A stretch of DNA of 64,000 nt from Niastella sp. (GTDB taxonomy: Bacteria > Bacteroidota > Bacteroidia > Chitinophagales > Chitinophagaceae): NCBI GenBank assembly GCA_016710595.1, contig JADJVM010000008.1, positions 1,240,001-1,304,000 of the forward strand. Direction: 5' to 3'. Made by a program: the position numbers and the translations under genes. The notes beneath the pieces were generated by a model, which ran no database searches, had not been told where the DNA came from, and saw nothing but the letters and a program-made list of their open reading frames with translations. Every line of letters starts with the position of its first letter. The first letter of the stretch is position 1. This document shows positions 51,533 to 60,550 of the stretch, in pieces.

Positions 51533-52831
51533 ATGAGTAAAATTGGATTAATAATCGGCCGGGAATATTTTACAAGAGTAAAAAAGAAATCGTTTTTAAT
51601 AACCACCATCCTGGTACCATTAGTTATCATGGGCTTTTATGCCATTATTGTAGCAGTTGCCATGAAAGGCAATAGTTCTGACAGTAAGCAACGTATTGGT
51701 ATTATAGATGAAGCCGGGATCTTTAGCGATACGGCCATTAAAAATATAGATACGGCAAAATACAAAATCGTTACAGGCGAAACAGAAGAAACATTTGTAA
51801 AAAAATATAAAGATCAGGGCTTATTTGGCTTTTTATATATCCCAAAATTTAATCTCAACAAACCGGATGGTATTGTAATGCATAGCCAAAGTTCTGTGGG
51901 CCTTAGCAGGACGATGGCCATTGAAAGTATGGTAAGCAAGGCTGTGTTTTTAAAAAGATTACAAATCCTTGGCATAGACCCTGAAAAATATAAGGACATT
52001 GATGCAACAGTAAGTGTACAATCTACGATAGATACAAAGGATGGTAGTAAAAAAAGTATTGCGGGCCTGGCATATATTGTTTCATTTGCCTGCGGTATCC
52101 TTATTTACATGATGATGATTATTTATGGCACCCAGGTAATGCGTGGTGTTACTGAAGAAAAAACAAACAGGATTGCAGAAGTAGTGGTGAGTTCGGTAAA
52201 ACCTTTTGAATTAATGATGGGGAAAATTGTAGGTATCGGCCTGGTAGGGCTTACACAATTTGCGATATGGATCATATTGGTAGGCATTTTACAAAGCCTG
52301 CTCCCTCTCTTTATGCCCGATATGATGCAGCAAATGGGCGGCGATGGCGCCACTGCTGTAAAATCTGGCATCATGGCTCAAGTATCTGAAGGCCTCTCTA
52401 CCCTTCCACTTTTAAAAATTGGATTTCTCTTTATCTTCTATTTTATATTTGGATACCTTACTTATGCTTCTTTATTTGCAGCAGTGGGTAGCGTAGTAAG
52501 TGAAGACCAGCAGGAAGCTCAGCAACTGGTATTCCCAATCCTGATGCCGATCATACTTGGGTTTGTAATTATGACAAGAGCTATTGATGCTCCCGATAGC
52601 AGCATGGCAGTATTTGGCAGTTTATTTCCGCTTACCTCACCGGTAGTGATGATGGGCAGGGTTACTTATGCTATTCCAATTTGGCAGATTGCCGTATCGG
52701 CTATTTTACTCATAGGCACATTTCTATTACTCACCTGGCTTACCGCTAAAATTTATCGTACCGGTATTTTAATGTATGGTAAAAAACCAAGCTGGAAAGA
52801 AATGATGAAATGGGCTTTTCGTAAACAATAA
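51533..52831 (+). CDS. ABC transporter permease (NatB-like, ABC-2 type)
   Basis: A 432-residue permease with an N-terminal membrane helix, a large extracytoplasmic domain (about 50-175) and a C-terminal block of about five helices. The conserved cytoplasmic segment GVTEEKTNRIAEVVVSSVKPFELMMGKI matches ABC-2 exporters of the NatB/YhaP type. It forms a two-gene operon with the ATPase before it. A convergent porin gene ends 15 bases after its stop, leaving no visible terminator. Confidence 0.9.
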   Translation: MSKIGLIIGREYFTRVKKKSFLITTILVPLVIMGFYAIIVAVAMKGNSSDSKQRIGIIDEAGIFSDTAIKNIDTAKYKIVTGETEETFVKKYKDQGLFGFLYIPKFNLNKPDGIVMHSQSSVGLSRTMAIESMVSKAVFLKRLQILGIDPEKYKDIDATVSVQSTIDTKDGSKKSIAGLAYIVSFACGILIYMMMIIYGTQVMRGVTEEKTNRIAEVVVSSVKPFELMMGKIVGIGLVGLTQFAIWIILVGILQSLLPLFMPDMMQQMGGDGATAVKSGIMAQVSEGLSTLPLLKIGFLFIFYFIFGYLTYASLFAAVGSVVSEDQQEAQQLVFPILMPIILGFVIMTRAIDAPDSSMAVFGSLFPLTSPVVMMGRVTYAIPIWQIAVSAILLIGTFLLLTWLTAKIYRTGILMYGKKPSWKEMMKWAFRKQ

Positions 52832-52846
52832 AGAATTACCCGGTAT

Positions 52847-54889
52847 TTAATTTAGAAACCACCATTTAATGCCAAATCGAAAAACTAACCCGGGTGTGGG
52901 ATATAATGGTGCAGCAAAATTATTATTGATAAATTGCAATGAGCCATTTTGAAAACTGGCCGTATTCAGATTTTCAAGGCGAATGTAAGCGCCAAAGCCT
53001 TTTATCCTAAAGTGCAAATAGGCGCTTATATCTGGTAGGTTTTTAATGGTAGTAGTATCCTGCACAACAAACTGTTCTGTTACCGGCGCATAGGCATACG
53101 CTTTAAATGCAGTATAATAACGGGCTTCTATACCGGTACTGATCAATAAATTTTTATAAAATCTCCCTTCATAGGCCAATCGTTGCCGGGTATAAATTAG
53201 AGGAACCCGTATTGGCGCTGCAGCATCCGTTTGTTGTAACATTCCTTCTACATACCAGTTCCAATGCCGGTAAACTTTTATGGTTGTGGATGCCCCTAAC
53301 TGTAAAATATTAATCGGCTTATTGTATTGTGCCGATTTATAATAATTTTCAAAATAAGCATAATTATTTATGAGGTAATTGGTAAAACTAAGGCGCACAT
53401 AAGGATTGTTTGCCGTAGCCCCAAACGATATGATATTTTCTTTTTTAAAATCATTGGTATTGCCAAAATTATAGGCGCTTCGGGAATCAAATACAAAGGA
53501 AGGGGTACGGTTCACATTCTTAAAAAATAATTCAACATCACCCCAACGTTTATTTAAATAACGGCCCAGGCTGGCATAAGCGCTATAATCGCCAATATTT
53601 AAACCACCGGTATAAAATGTTCCTTTTAAAAGCATATCCCATTTTTTATTCCGGGTCCTGTTGCGGTATTCACCGTGTAACTGCATATTAAAAAAATGGT
53701 TTTGCCCCGAGTTGAAAGTTCTTGTAATATTTTGTAACGTAATGCCGGCCAGGAAAAATTGAGATGTGTTTTTGGTATCTGGAAACTGAACCAATGAAAA
53801 ATCATTGTTCATCACTGACCATTTTTCATATACAGAAAATGTATCGGTAGAATCTCTTAAATTTATATTGAACCATTGCTTGTATAAAATGGAATCAGCA
53901 CCCACATCACCAAAATGGTATTGTTCATTGCTATAAGTAAAAGTATGCTGAAACCTGAGCTTAGGATAAAAAAGATATTCTGTTGTACTATCGTTTATCG
54001 CAATAGAATCCCGTTTTCCTATATCATAACTCTGCCTGATAAAAAAGGTAAAAGATTTGTCAATTGTACCAGTTTTTACCGATGTATTAAATGGGTTTGG
54101 ATTAAACTTTCCGGCATTACCGAGATTTACATCTACCGCAAAACGCTCTTTACGATTGGGATCCAATAATTGAGAATCATTTACGATCCCACCATTTTGA
54201 GAAGCTTTTATACTGCTGCCCATTAATACCAGGGTACCGTTATAACGTTTTCGTTTACTTTGGTAATTGCCAAATAAACGGTAAGCATTGTGATTGTTGT
54301 TACTGGTAACAAAAAAACCGGGTGCCGAAATTAAACGATAGTCTATTCCAAAATTAATATTGGGCCTTGGGCTTTGAGTATGCATAGCCATTATCATTTG
54401 TTCTTTTCCTGAAGCCAATTGATAGCCCAGGGTAGAAAACGGCCTGTTTGTTTTATAAATTTTTGTGTCTTCCAGTTTAAATTTATATATATCAAAAGCA
54501 TGGAAGCCTGCGTCAAAACCCGGGGCATCATTAGGTTTAAATAGTAAAGGATACGATGCGGCGCCATTGTTACCCAGGTTTTGCCAACTCATCGGTACGG
54601 GATAATAGTCATCAATATTTTTTATAGAAGAATCTAATGTATTCCGCCGGGTAGAATCCAGGTAACGAAAAGTAAGATGTAAAGTATCATCTACCCGGTG
54701 TTCAAAATCAATGGTATCTTTGCGGTTTGTATCACCGGGCCGGGTTGGATCACCCGGATTGTTAGCATCATTCGAAGTTTGTGTAGATGTGGGTCGGTTC
54801 CCTTTTTTAACAGGCCTGATAACAGGTTCCTGTCCCCATAAAAGAAGGAACGATCCTGTAAAAACAAAAAATAAAATGAACTTCTTCAT
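52847..54889 (-). CDS. putative outer-membrane porin (Porin_10 type)
   Basis: A 680-residue protein with a signal peptide ending LLWGQ, a Pro/Asn/Thr-rich linker (about 30-55) with TRPGDTN, then a long beta-barrel-like body with alternating aromatic residues and the C-terminal strand FRFGIKWWFLN. The pattern is like the Bacteroidota putative porin family. It is expected in the outer membrane as a channel, but substrate and selectivity are unknown. It starts seven bases after the purine nucleoside phosphorylase stop and is probably cotranscribed with it. Confidence 0.8.
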   Translation of the reverse strand: MKKFILFFVFTGSFLLLWGQEPVIRPVKKGNRPTSTQTSNDANNPGDPTRPGDTNRKDTIDFEHRVDDTLHLTFRYLDSTRRNTLDSSIKNIDDYYPVPMSWQNLGNNGAASYPLLFKPNDAPGFDAGFHAFDIYKFKLEDTKIYKTNRPFSTLGYQLASGKEQMIMAMHTQSPRPNINFGIDYRLISAPGFFVTSNNNHNAYRLFGNYQSKRKRYNGTLVLMGSSIKASQNGGIVNDSQLLDPNRKERFAVDVNLGNAGKFNPNPFNTSVKTGTIDKSFTFFIRQSYDIGKRDSIAINDSTTEYLFYPKLRFQHTFTYSNEQYHFGDVGADSILYKQWFNINLRDSTDTFSVYEKWSVMNNDFSLVQFPDTKNTSQFFLAGITLQNITRTFNSGQNHFFNMQLHGEYRNRTRNKKWDMLLKGTFYTGGLNIGDYSAYASLGRYLNKRWGDVELFFKNVNRTPSFVFDSRSAYNFGNTNDFKKENIISFGATANNPYVRLSFTNYLINNYAYFENYYKSAQYNKPINILQLGASTTIKVYRHWNWYVEGMLQQTDAAAPIRVPLIYTRQRLAYEGRFYKNLLISTGIEARYYTAFKAYAYAPVTEQFVVQDTTTIKNLPDISAYLHFRIKGFGAYIRLENLNTASFQNGSLQFINNNFAAPLYPTPGLVFRFGIKWWFLN

Positions 54890-54896
54890 GCATAAA

Positions 54897-55709
54897 TTAT
54901 AACTGGGCTATCATTTCTTTAAAGATATGTGCCAGTTTGGGTTCTGCTTCTTTGGCTGCCTGCAATACCTCTTCATGGGTAATTATATTATTTTCTTCCC
55001 TTAATCCCAGGTCGGTAATTACACTTACTGCAAATACAGGAAGGCCCATATGTACCGCAGCGATTGTTTCCTGCACCGTACTCATACCCACCGCATCGGC
55101 GCCCATCGTGTTTACAAAACGATATTCAGCTTTGGTTTCAAAAGTGGGGCCTGTAACAGAAACATACACCCCTTCTTTTACATCAATATTAGCTGCCGCT
55201 GCAATGGCTTTTGCTTTTGCTATTAAGGAATGGCTATAGGGTTCCGTCATATCCGGGAAACGGGTACCTAATTCCTTTTCATTTTTTCCTATTAATGGGT
55301 TGGGCGTAAAAAAGCTAATGTGATCATTAATAATCATAAGGTCGCCTACCTTAAAAGCAGGATTGGTTCCGCCCGCAGCATTGCTTAAAAAAAGATTTTT
55401 AATACCCAGGTATTTCATCACTCGTATCGGAAAAACTACATCATGCGGATGATAGCCTTCGTAATAGTGAAAACGGCCGGCCATCGCTACAATTTTTTTA
55501 CCACTCAATTCACCATATAATAATTTCCCACTGTGTCCTTCTACCGTACTTACCGGAAAATGAGGAATATCTTCATACTTTATTTCCTTTTCAACTTTAA
55601 TTTCATGAGCAAAGTTACCAAGCCCGCTTCCCAATACCACTCCAGCTACCGGCTCACCATTAATTTGTTTTTTAATATACGCTGTTGCCTCCGCAATTTT
55701 ATTCATCAT
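54897..55709 (-). CDS. purine-nucleoside phosphorylase
   Basis: A 270-residue enzyme of the trimeric PNP family that splits purine nucleosides with phosphate to give ribose 1-phosphate and a base. It has VVLGSGLGNFAHEI for phosphate binding, GRFHYYEGY with the catalytic His, SNAAGGTNPAFKVGDLMIINDHIS, and the VTGPTFETKAEYRF motif. The Asn in the ITDLGLREENN segment fits the inosine/guanosine-type group. The two start ATGs are adjacent. The porin gene follows it closely on the same strand. Confidence 0.93.
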   Translation of the reverse strand: MMNKIAEATAYIKKQINGEPVAGVVLGSGLGNFAHEIKVEKEIKYEDIPHFPVSTVEGHSGKLLYGELSGKKIVAMAGRFHYYEGYHPHDVVFPIRVMKYLGIKNLFLSNAAGGTNPAFKVGDLMIINDHISFFTPNPLIGKNEKELGTRFPDMTEPYSHSLIAKAKAIAAAANIDVKEGVYVSVTGPTFETKAEYRFVNTMGADAVGMSTVQETIAAVHMGLPVFAVSVITDLGLREENNIITHEEVLQAAKEAEPKLAHIFKEMIAQL

Positions 55710-55730
55710 AATAAGACAGGGTTTAATCTA

Positions 55731-55738
55731 CAAATGTA
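55731..55738 (-). promoter_or_regulatory. -7 promoter element (TACATTTG) of the PNP gene
   Basis: Exact TAnnTTTG on the minus strand, ending 21 bases before the ATG at 55709. Confidence 0.55.
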
Positions 55739-55864
55739 AGGAAATGCCGATAAATTTTAAGCCTTATACCCTGCTTTAACAGGCATTCAAAACCTATTAA
55801 AATATTTTTTTCCCTTTGCAGCGGTACTTCTTAATCTCCGTTCCGGCAATTTTTTGCTTTTTCT

Positions 55865-55872
55865 TATCTTCG
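55865..55872 (+). promoter_or_regulatory. near-consensus -7 element (TATCTTCG) of sucC
   Basis: One mismatch to TAnnTTTG, 15 bases before the sucC ATG at 55888. Confidence 0.4.
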
Positions 55873-55887
55873 CACAAATTTATATTT

Positions 55888-57099
55888 ATGAACCTTCACG
55901 AATACCAGGCAAAAGAATTACTAAAGAAATACAATGTTCCCGTACAAGAAGGAATAGCCTGTGGTTCTGTAGCCGAAGCAGAAGAAGCTTACCGGCAAAT
56001 AAAGAATCAGTATAACAATAAGTTTGCAGTAGTAAAAGCACAAATACATGCCGGTGGCAGGGGTAAAGGGTCGGTACAAGGCAATGGCCAGCGTGGTGTA
56101 GCAGTGGCAAAGAGTTTAGATGATATTACAACCATTGCCGGTAACCTCCTGGGCGGTACATTGGTTACCATTCAAACTGGCGCTGCCGGAAAAGTAGTAA
56201 ACAAAGTATTGGTAGCACAGGATGTATATTATGAAGGGCCAAACCCGGTGAAAGAATTTTATTTATCTATTTTATTAGATCGCAGCCGTGGGCAAAATGT
56301 AATTATGTATAGCACCGAAGGAGGCGTAAATATTGAAGATGTAGCCCACGATACTCCCGAAAAAATTTTTAAAGAATGGGTACATCCCGGTGGACCATTA
56401 CAAAGTTTCCAGGCTCGTAAAATTGCATTTAACCTGGGCCTTAGTGGCAACGCATTTAAAAATGCGGTGAAATTTGTTACAAATCTGTATAGCGCTTATG
56501 TAGGTTTAGATTGTGGGATGCTGGAAATAAATCCACTTTTTAAAACCAGTGATGAAAAAATTATTGCAGTGGATTGTAAAATGAATATTGACGATAATGC
56601 CCTCATTCGCCATCCTGATTTAAGCAACATGAGAGATTTGAGTGAAGAAGACCCAACCGAAGTAGAAGCAGGAAAACATAATTTAAACTTTGTAAAGCTT
56701 GACGGAAATGTAGGATGCATGGTAAATGGCGCAGGCCTTGCCATGGCAACAATGGATATGATAAAACTAAGTGGTGGCGAACCCGCAAACTTTTTAGATG
56801 TAGGCGGTACTGCCAATGCACAAACCGTAGAAGCAGGATTTAGAATTATTTTAAAAGATCCAAAAGTAAAAGCCATCCTCATCAATATTTTTGGAGGAAT
56901 CGTTCGTTGCGACCGGGTAGCACAAGGTGTTATTGATGCATACAACAGCATCGGAAATATTGAAATCCCTATTATCGTTCGCTTGCAAGGCACCAATGCC
57001 GATGTTGCTAAAAAACTTATTGATGAAAGTGGATTAAAAGTTCAAAGCGCTATTTTACTCAGCGAAGCCGCAACACTCGTGAATAAAGCAGTAGCTTAA
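55888..57099 (+). CDS. sucC: succinyl-CoA ligase beta subunit (ADP- or GDP-forming)
   Basis: A 403-residue beta subunit that, with SucD, converts succinyl-CoA to succinate with synthesis of a nucleoside triphosphate. The ATP-grasp region includes KAQIHAGGRGKG and GAAGKVVNKVL, and the C-terminal CoA-ligase domain contains FGGIVRCDRVAQGV. I chose the ATG at 55888 (MNLHEYQAKELLKKYNV), the usual SucC start; the in-frame extension to 55816 is atypical. sucD is not adjacent, which is common in this phylum. A terminator follows 21 bases after the stop. Confidence 0.96.
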   Translation: MNLHEYQAKELLKKYNVPVQEGIACGSVAEAEEAYRQIKNQYNNKFAVVKAQIHAGGRGKGSVQGNGQRGVAVAKSLDDITTIAGNLLGGTLVTIQTGAAGKVVNKVLVAQDVYYEGPNPVKEFYLSILLDRSRGQNVIMYSTEGGVNIEDVAHDTPEKIFKEWVHPGGPLQSFQARKIAFNLGLSGNAFKNAVKFVTNLYSAYVGLDCGMLEINPLFKTSDEKIIAVDCKMNIDDNALIRHPDLSNMRDLSEEDPTEVEAGKHNLNFVKLDGNVGCMVNGAGLAMATMDMIKLSGGEPANFLDVGGTANAQTVEAGFRIILKDPKVKAILINIFGGIVRCDRVAQGVIDAYNSIGNIEIPIIVRLQGTNADVAKKLIDESGLKVQSAILLSEAATLVNKAVA

Positions 57100-57120
57100 T
57101 AAAAAAAAGATACCTACATG

Positions 57121-57146
57121 CCCGCTTTTACAGCGGGTTTTTTTTG
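57121..57146 (+). terminator. intrinsic terminator of sucC
   Basis: Stem CCCGCT / AGCGGG with a five-base loop, followed by T8. Confidence 0.9.
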
Positions 57147-57252
57147 TAACAAACATTTGTAAAAACCCCGGCACCGGTTGTGTCACTCACTTGTACTGTA
57201 ATGCAACCAGCAGCACTTATACGAAATTTTAAAAACTAAAAGAAGCATATAA

Positions 57253-57282
57253 AAAAATATCCCCGAAAAACTCCGGGGATAT
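57253..57282 (-). terminator. intrinsic terminator of the ferritin-like operon
   Basis: Stem ATATCCCCG / CGGGGATAT with an eight-base loop; on the minus strand it is followed by a T-tract (T7), 18 bases after the last gene. Confidence 0.85.
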
Positions 57283-57300
57283 GCTGATATGAAATGAAAA

Positions 57301-58152
57301 CTAAGCAAAGAAAGGGGTTACAATAGCTGTAATTTGTTCTTTTGTAAGCGGCTCATCAAATGCTTCTGAAGCAGCAGCAGCCGATATTTGTGCACCACCA
57401 ATATTGGTAATGGCAATACCTGCCTGCATTACACTTTCTTCACCATCATAACTTGCCTGAACTGCTGAAGTACCAATACCACTTTGGTTTAACGTAATCC
57501 ATGGTTTTACCTCTACGCCCGCAGGAACAAGTAAGTTAGTGGCATTTCTCATTTCCCTGATATGCGCTGCATGTCGGGCTTCTACTGAGTGAATTTGTAG
57601 TGCTGCCGTTAAGTAATCATTGTTACTTATTAAATTTCCTGCCTGGCCTTTATATGCCCTTACGCCGGTGTCTTCAAAAGTTTGTGCAACGGCCAATAAT
57701 GTACCATAATCAGAAAAAACGCCAGGAAATGTTCCACCTGCAGTAAAGTCAAAACTGGCAGCCGTAAAAGATACAGGTGTTGCACCCGCAGCAGAAATTG
57801 CCGTTTTCAAAAAGTTTACATGTTCATTTTCATGATCCCGAATTACCGTCATAGCAGTTAAAGCAGCTCCTGCAGGAATGATACCTGAATTTACAGCTTT
57901 TATATAAAAATTAGATTCAAGATATTCAAGTGTAAGGGCAAAGTTTAAAGTATCTATTACAATATCTGTAGGCGATGTGGGCGAACCATACGCTTTTTTA
58001 AACATAGACCCAAGCGCAAACGGTAATGCAGCCAATGCAATTTTGCTAGATACTTTTGCAAAGCTTTTCATGGCGCTCCTGCGTGTGTCAAGCTTTTCAT
58101 ATACTTCAGGATCCGTTTTTTCTATTTCTGAAATAATATTTTGTATGTTCAT
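57301..58152 (-). CDS. ferritin-like domain protein with Tat-type N-terminus
   Basis: A 283-residue protein of the ferritin-like (DUF4439/desiccation-related PCC13-62-like) group. The N-terminus contains a twin-arginine pattern TRRSAMK (R24, R25) followed by a hydrophobic stretch (AALPFALGS), suggesting Tat export of a folded, metal-loaded protein. The four-helix core shows LEYLESNFYIKA, DHENEHVNFL and VEARHAAHIREMR, which supply the Glu and His residues of a di-iron site. It is likely cotranscribed with the gene before it, which has the same layout. Function in iron or oxidative-stress defence is plausible but not shown. Confidence 0.82.
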   Translation of the reverse strand: MNIQNIISEIEKTDPEVYEKLDTRRSAMKSFAKVSSKIALAALPFALGSMFKKAYGSPTSPTDIVIDTLNFALTLEYLESNFYIKAVNSGIIPAGAALTAMTVIRDHENEHVNFLKTAISAAGATPVSFTAASFDFTAGGTFPGVFSDYGTLLAVAQTFEDTGVRAYKGQAGNLISNNDYLTAALQIHSVEARHAAHIREMRNATNLLVPAGVEVKPWITLNQSGIGTSAVQASYDGEESVMQAGIAITNIGGAQISAAAASEAFDEPLTKEQITAIVTPFFA

Positions 58153-58164
58153 GATAATTAATTT

Positions 58165-58866
58165 TTAATTGGTTGGTAAATTAGTAGCGTTGAGTTTTGT
58201 TTTGATATATGTTCCTGCAATGGTTAATACATCATCCGGCATACGGGCTTTATCCAATCCATTCGCATCTACTGCTGTCATATCTGCAAAGCTCCCCATA
58301 GTAATAATATCCCGGATCCAGGCAGCATGACGTGCTTCTACCGAAACAATTTTTCCTGCAAGGGTAAGATAATCCGGATTAGAAATTAATTTACCCGCAC
58401 CATTGTAAGCAGATACACCAAGATCCTCAAATGCTTTTGCCGTAGCCAATACGTTCGCTCTGTTTGTAAAATCAATAGAATTAAAATCAACATCAAGCGA
58501 TTGTATGGCGTTTGAAGCCAATGCGGCTTTAAAAAATTCACGGTGAGCAATCTCATGATCCCTGATATCTTTCAGGTAAGCCATTTCCATAGCACTTATA
58601 TTCGCATAAGGAGTAGCAATTATTTTAGTATAAAATGCTGCTTCTAATTGCTCAAGGGCATAAGCATAATTTAAAATGCCTACATCTCCGCTTCCTAAGT
58701 TCACGCCACTGTTGTTTACAATATCATCTTTTTTACAGGAAGATGCCGCTACAACTACCGCTGCTCCTGCTCCCACAATACCAAAGAATTTTCTCCTGGA
58801 AAGTGATTTAGTCAAAATTTCAGGAGACCCATTTGACTGATCTTCATTTATTTCATTGTTTAACAT
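58165..58866 (-). CDS. ferritin-like domain lipoprotein with Tat signal
   Basis: A 233-residue paralogue of the next gene. It carries a clear Tat motif SRRKFFG (R24, R25) in a signal that ends in a lipobox, VVAASSC (C44), so it should be exported folded and then lipidated. The ferritin-like core has LEQLEAAFYTKI, DHEIAHREFF and VEARHAAWIRD, again with the metal-binding Glu/His pattern. It is the first gene of the pair, 12 bases before the second. CATCC-N16-CGTA (58922-58946) lies 55 bases upstream. Confidence 0.83.
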   Translation of the reverse strand: MLNNEINEDQSNGSPEILTKSLSRRKFFGIVGAGAAVVVAASSCKKDDIVNNSGVNLGSGDVGILNYAYALEQLEAAFYTKIIATPYANISAMEMAYLKDIRDHEIAHREFFKAALASNAIQSLDVDFNSIDFTNRANVLATAKAFEDLGVSAYNGAGKLISNPDYLTLAGKIVSVEARHAAWIRDIITMGSFADMTAVDANGLDKARMPDDVLTIAGTYIKTKLNATNLPTN

Positions 58867-58921
58867 AAAAATTGATTGAATGATTAATAAAATTGTTTAG
58901 AATCCCTCTACCTTTTATACT

Positions 58922-58946
58922 TACGATAAATCATACAAGTTGGATG
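58922..58946 (-). promoter_or_regulatory. candidate ECF promoter CATCC-N16-CGTA of the ferritin-like operon
   Basis: On the minus strand CATCC (58942-58946) and CGTA (58922-58925) are separated by exactly 16 bases. The CGTA lies 55 bases before the first ATG. The same exact motif precedes msrB, and AAACC-N16-CGTA precedes the fasciclin gene. It does not fit TAnnTTTG. Confidence 0.6.
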
Positions 58947-58984
58947 TAACTTTTTATAAAAAAAAGTTGGGTTAAAAAAGATAT

Positions 58985-59015
58985 CACAAAAAAACCGGCA
59001 GGTTGCCGGCTTTTT
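58985..59015 (-). terminator. intrinsic terminator of the fasciclin gene
   Basis: Stem TGCCGG / CCGGCA with a three-base loop; on the minus strand it is followed by T7. It lies 24 bases after the fasciclin stop. Confidence 0.75.
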
Positions 59016-59038
59016 CATATAGGTTCAGAGAGCTAATT

Positions 59039-59587
59039 TTATTTAGGCAATAAGACTTTGTTTATTACATGAATAACACCATTACTTTGATTTACGTCTG
59101 AAATGGTAATCATCGCTGTTCTTCCATTTTCATCTGTAACCATAAGTTTCTTTCCTTTTTTTGTAAAGTAAAGATTTGCTCCTTCTACAGTTTTTAAAGT
59201 AGCTTTACCCATGTTAGATTTTACAAGTTTCATCAGGTCCATAGAAGAATAATTTCCGGCCACTACATGATAGGTAAGAACAGAACTAAGTTTTGATTTA
59301 TTTTCTGGTTTTAATAAATTTTCAACAGTTCCGTCAGGCAATGCATCAAAAGCTTCATTTGTTGGTGCGAATACGGTAAACGGGCCTTTACTTTCCAGGG
59401 TAGATACGAGTCCTGCAGCCTTTACAGCAGCAACTAAGGTTGTGTGGTCTTTTGAATTTACGGCATTCTCAACAATATTTTTTGTTGGGTACATGGCCGC
59501 ACCGCCAACCATTTTTGATTGTGCAAAAGTATTTGCAGTAAGTAAAGAACCAAGAATTAATAATCCTAAAATTTTAAATTGTTTCAT
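59039..59587 (-). CDS. secreted fasciclin-domain protein
   Basis: A 182-residue protein with a signal peptide (ANTFAQ) and one FAS1 (fasciclin) domain, an adhesion-type fold. FAS1 markers are KGPFTVFAPTNEAFDALP and LTYHVVAG, plus the C-terminal NGVIHVINKVLLPK. It may mediate adhesion or anchor the envelope. It lies between the ferritin-like pair and the anti-sigma/sigma pair. AAACC-N16-CGTA lies 39 bases upstream, a variant of the motif in front of the ferritin and msrB genes. Confidence 0.92.
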   Translation of the reverse strand: MKQFKILGLLILGSLLTANTFAQSKMVGGAAMYPTKNIVENAVNSKDHTTLVAAVKAAGLVSTLESKGPFTVFAPTNEAFDALPDGTVENLLKPENKSKLSSVLTYHVVAGNYSSMDLMKLVKSNMGKATLKTVEGANLYFTKKGKKLMVTDENGRTAMITISDVNQSNGVIHVINKVLLPK

Positions 59588-59626
59588 TTTTAATCTTTTT
59601 TAATTAATTGATTTGTTTAAATCATA

Positions 59627-59651
59627 TACGCATTTTTTAAAATGATGGTTT
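59627..59651 (-). promoter_or_regulatory. candidate ECF promoter variant AAACC-N16-CGTA of the fasciclin gene
   Basis: On the minus strand AAACC (59647-59651) and CGTA (59627-59630) are 16 bases apart, 39 bases before the fasciclin ATG. It shares CC-N16-CGTA with the two exact sites. Confidence 0.45.
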
Positions 59652-59757
59652 TTAAGTTTTAAATAAAAGCCCGGCAAATTTCAGGCAGCATGCTGCTATA
59701 ACAGTACCTGTGCGCCAGGGTGCGCTTTAGTAAAAAAAATAAATAGAGTGAAAAGAA

Positions 59758-60549
59758 TTAAAGTTTTGTACTTACAATCATCGCATCCATAGTAGGCGTT
59801 GGGCTTCCACCTTCTTTTTCAAGGGTTATTGCAAAGGCATCAGCTTTGCCAAATGATTTCATTTTTTGAATATGATAAATCCCTTTTTTAGTAGTGATCA
59901 TACCGGCATCTAAAGGCTTACCATCTACAATGGCCCAAAGCTGGTATTGCTTTCCGGCTGGCACTTGTGGGAGATTCGTAGGATCTACATATACCTGCCC
60001 GGTATTTTTCATCCAAAATATTTTTGCTACTGCTTCTGGAGATTTTGCTGTACCACTTAATACAACAGGTTGGGCATATTTGTTTGTCATCACGTTCAAA
60101 TCTTCTGACATGGCCCGGTTTGACTTATCCTGTTGTTCCATTTTTTGCTGCGCTATTTGTAATGCATCTTTTGTATCATGATATTTGCGGTAAATGGTAT
60201 AGTTAAGGATAATACTTACCAATAATAATATTACTGATGCAGCAGCCAATAATTTGAATATAAATGAACCGCCACCCTGTTTTTTCATATATATTACGGG
60301 AGCTGTAACTTTATTATCTTCCTCACCCGGAAATACTCGTTGCATTAATTTTTCCTTGAACGATGCAGCAGGTGCAATTGAATTTGCCTGAGCATATTTT
60401 TCAAGTGATATTTCTATTTGCTTAAGTTCTTCCAACAAATCAGGGTACTTAGTTAAATACTCTTGTACCATCCTGCTTTCTTCCTGCGAAGAAATACCGG
60501 TAGCATAAAGCTCTAATAAACCAGATGATATGAATTCTTCTTTTGTCAA
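59758..60549 (-). CDS. anti-sigma factor of the RskA type
   Basis: A 263-residue membrane-bound anti-sigma factor. The N-terminal part (1-95) is cytoplasmic and includes a helical zinc-free anti-sigma-like region (YATGISSQEESRMVQ), a membrane helix spans about 97-118, and the periplasmic C-terminal domain (about 155-263) resembles the RskA/anti-sigma-K domain (WMKNTGQVYVDPTNLP, PAGKQYQLWAIVDGKPLDAGM). It should hold the sigma factor one base upstream inactive until a signal reaches the periplasmic domain. The canonical HxxxCxxC zinc motif is not seen. Confidence 0.88.
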   Translation of the reverse strand: MTKEEFISSGLLELYATGISSQEESRMVQEYLTKYPDLLEELKQIEISLEKYAQANSIAPAASFKEKLMQRVFPGEEDNKVTAPVIYMKKQGGGSFIFKLLAAASVILLLVSIILNYTIYRKYHDTKDALQIAQQKMEQQDKSNRAMSEDLNVMTNKYAQPVVLSGTAKSPEAVAKIFWMKNTGQVYVDPTNLPQVPAGKQYQLWAIVDGKPLDAGMITTKKGIYHIQKMKSFGKADAFAITLEKEGGSPTPTMDAMIVSTKL

Positions 60550-60550
60550 C

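Noticed and set aside
59685..59696. Palindrome GCAGCATGCTGC upstream of the fasciclin gene
   Set aside because: Twelve bases can arise by chance and there is no second copy nearby; not called as an operator.
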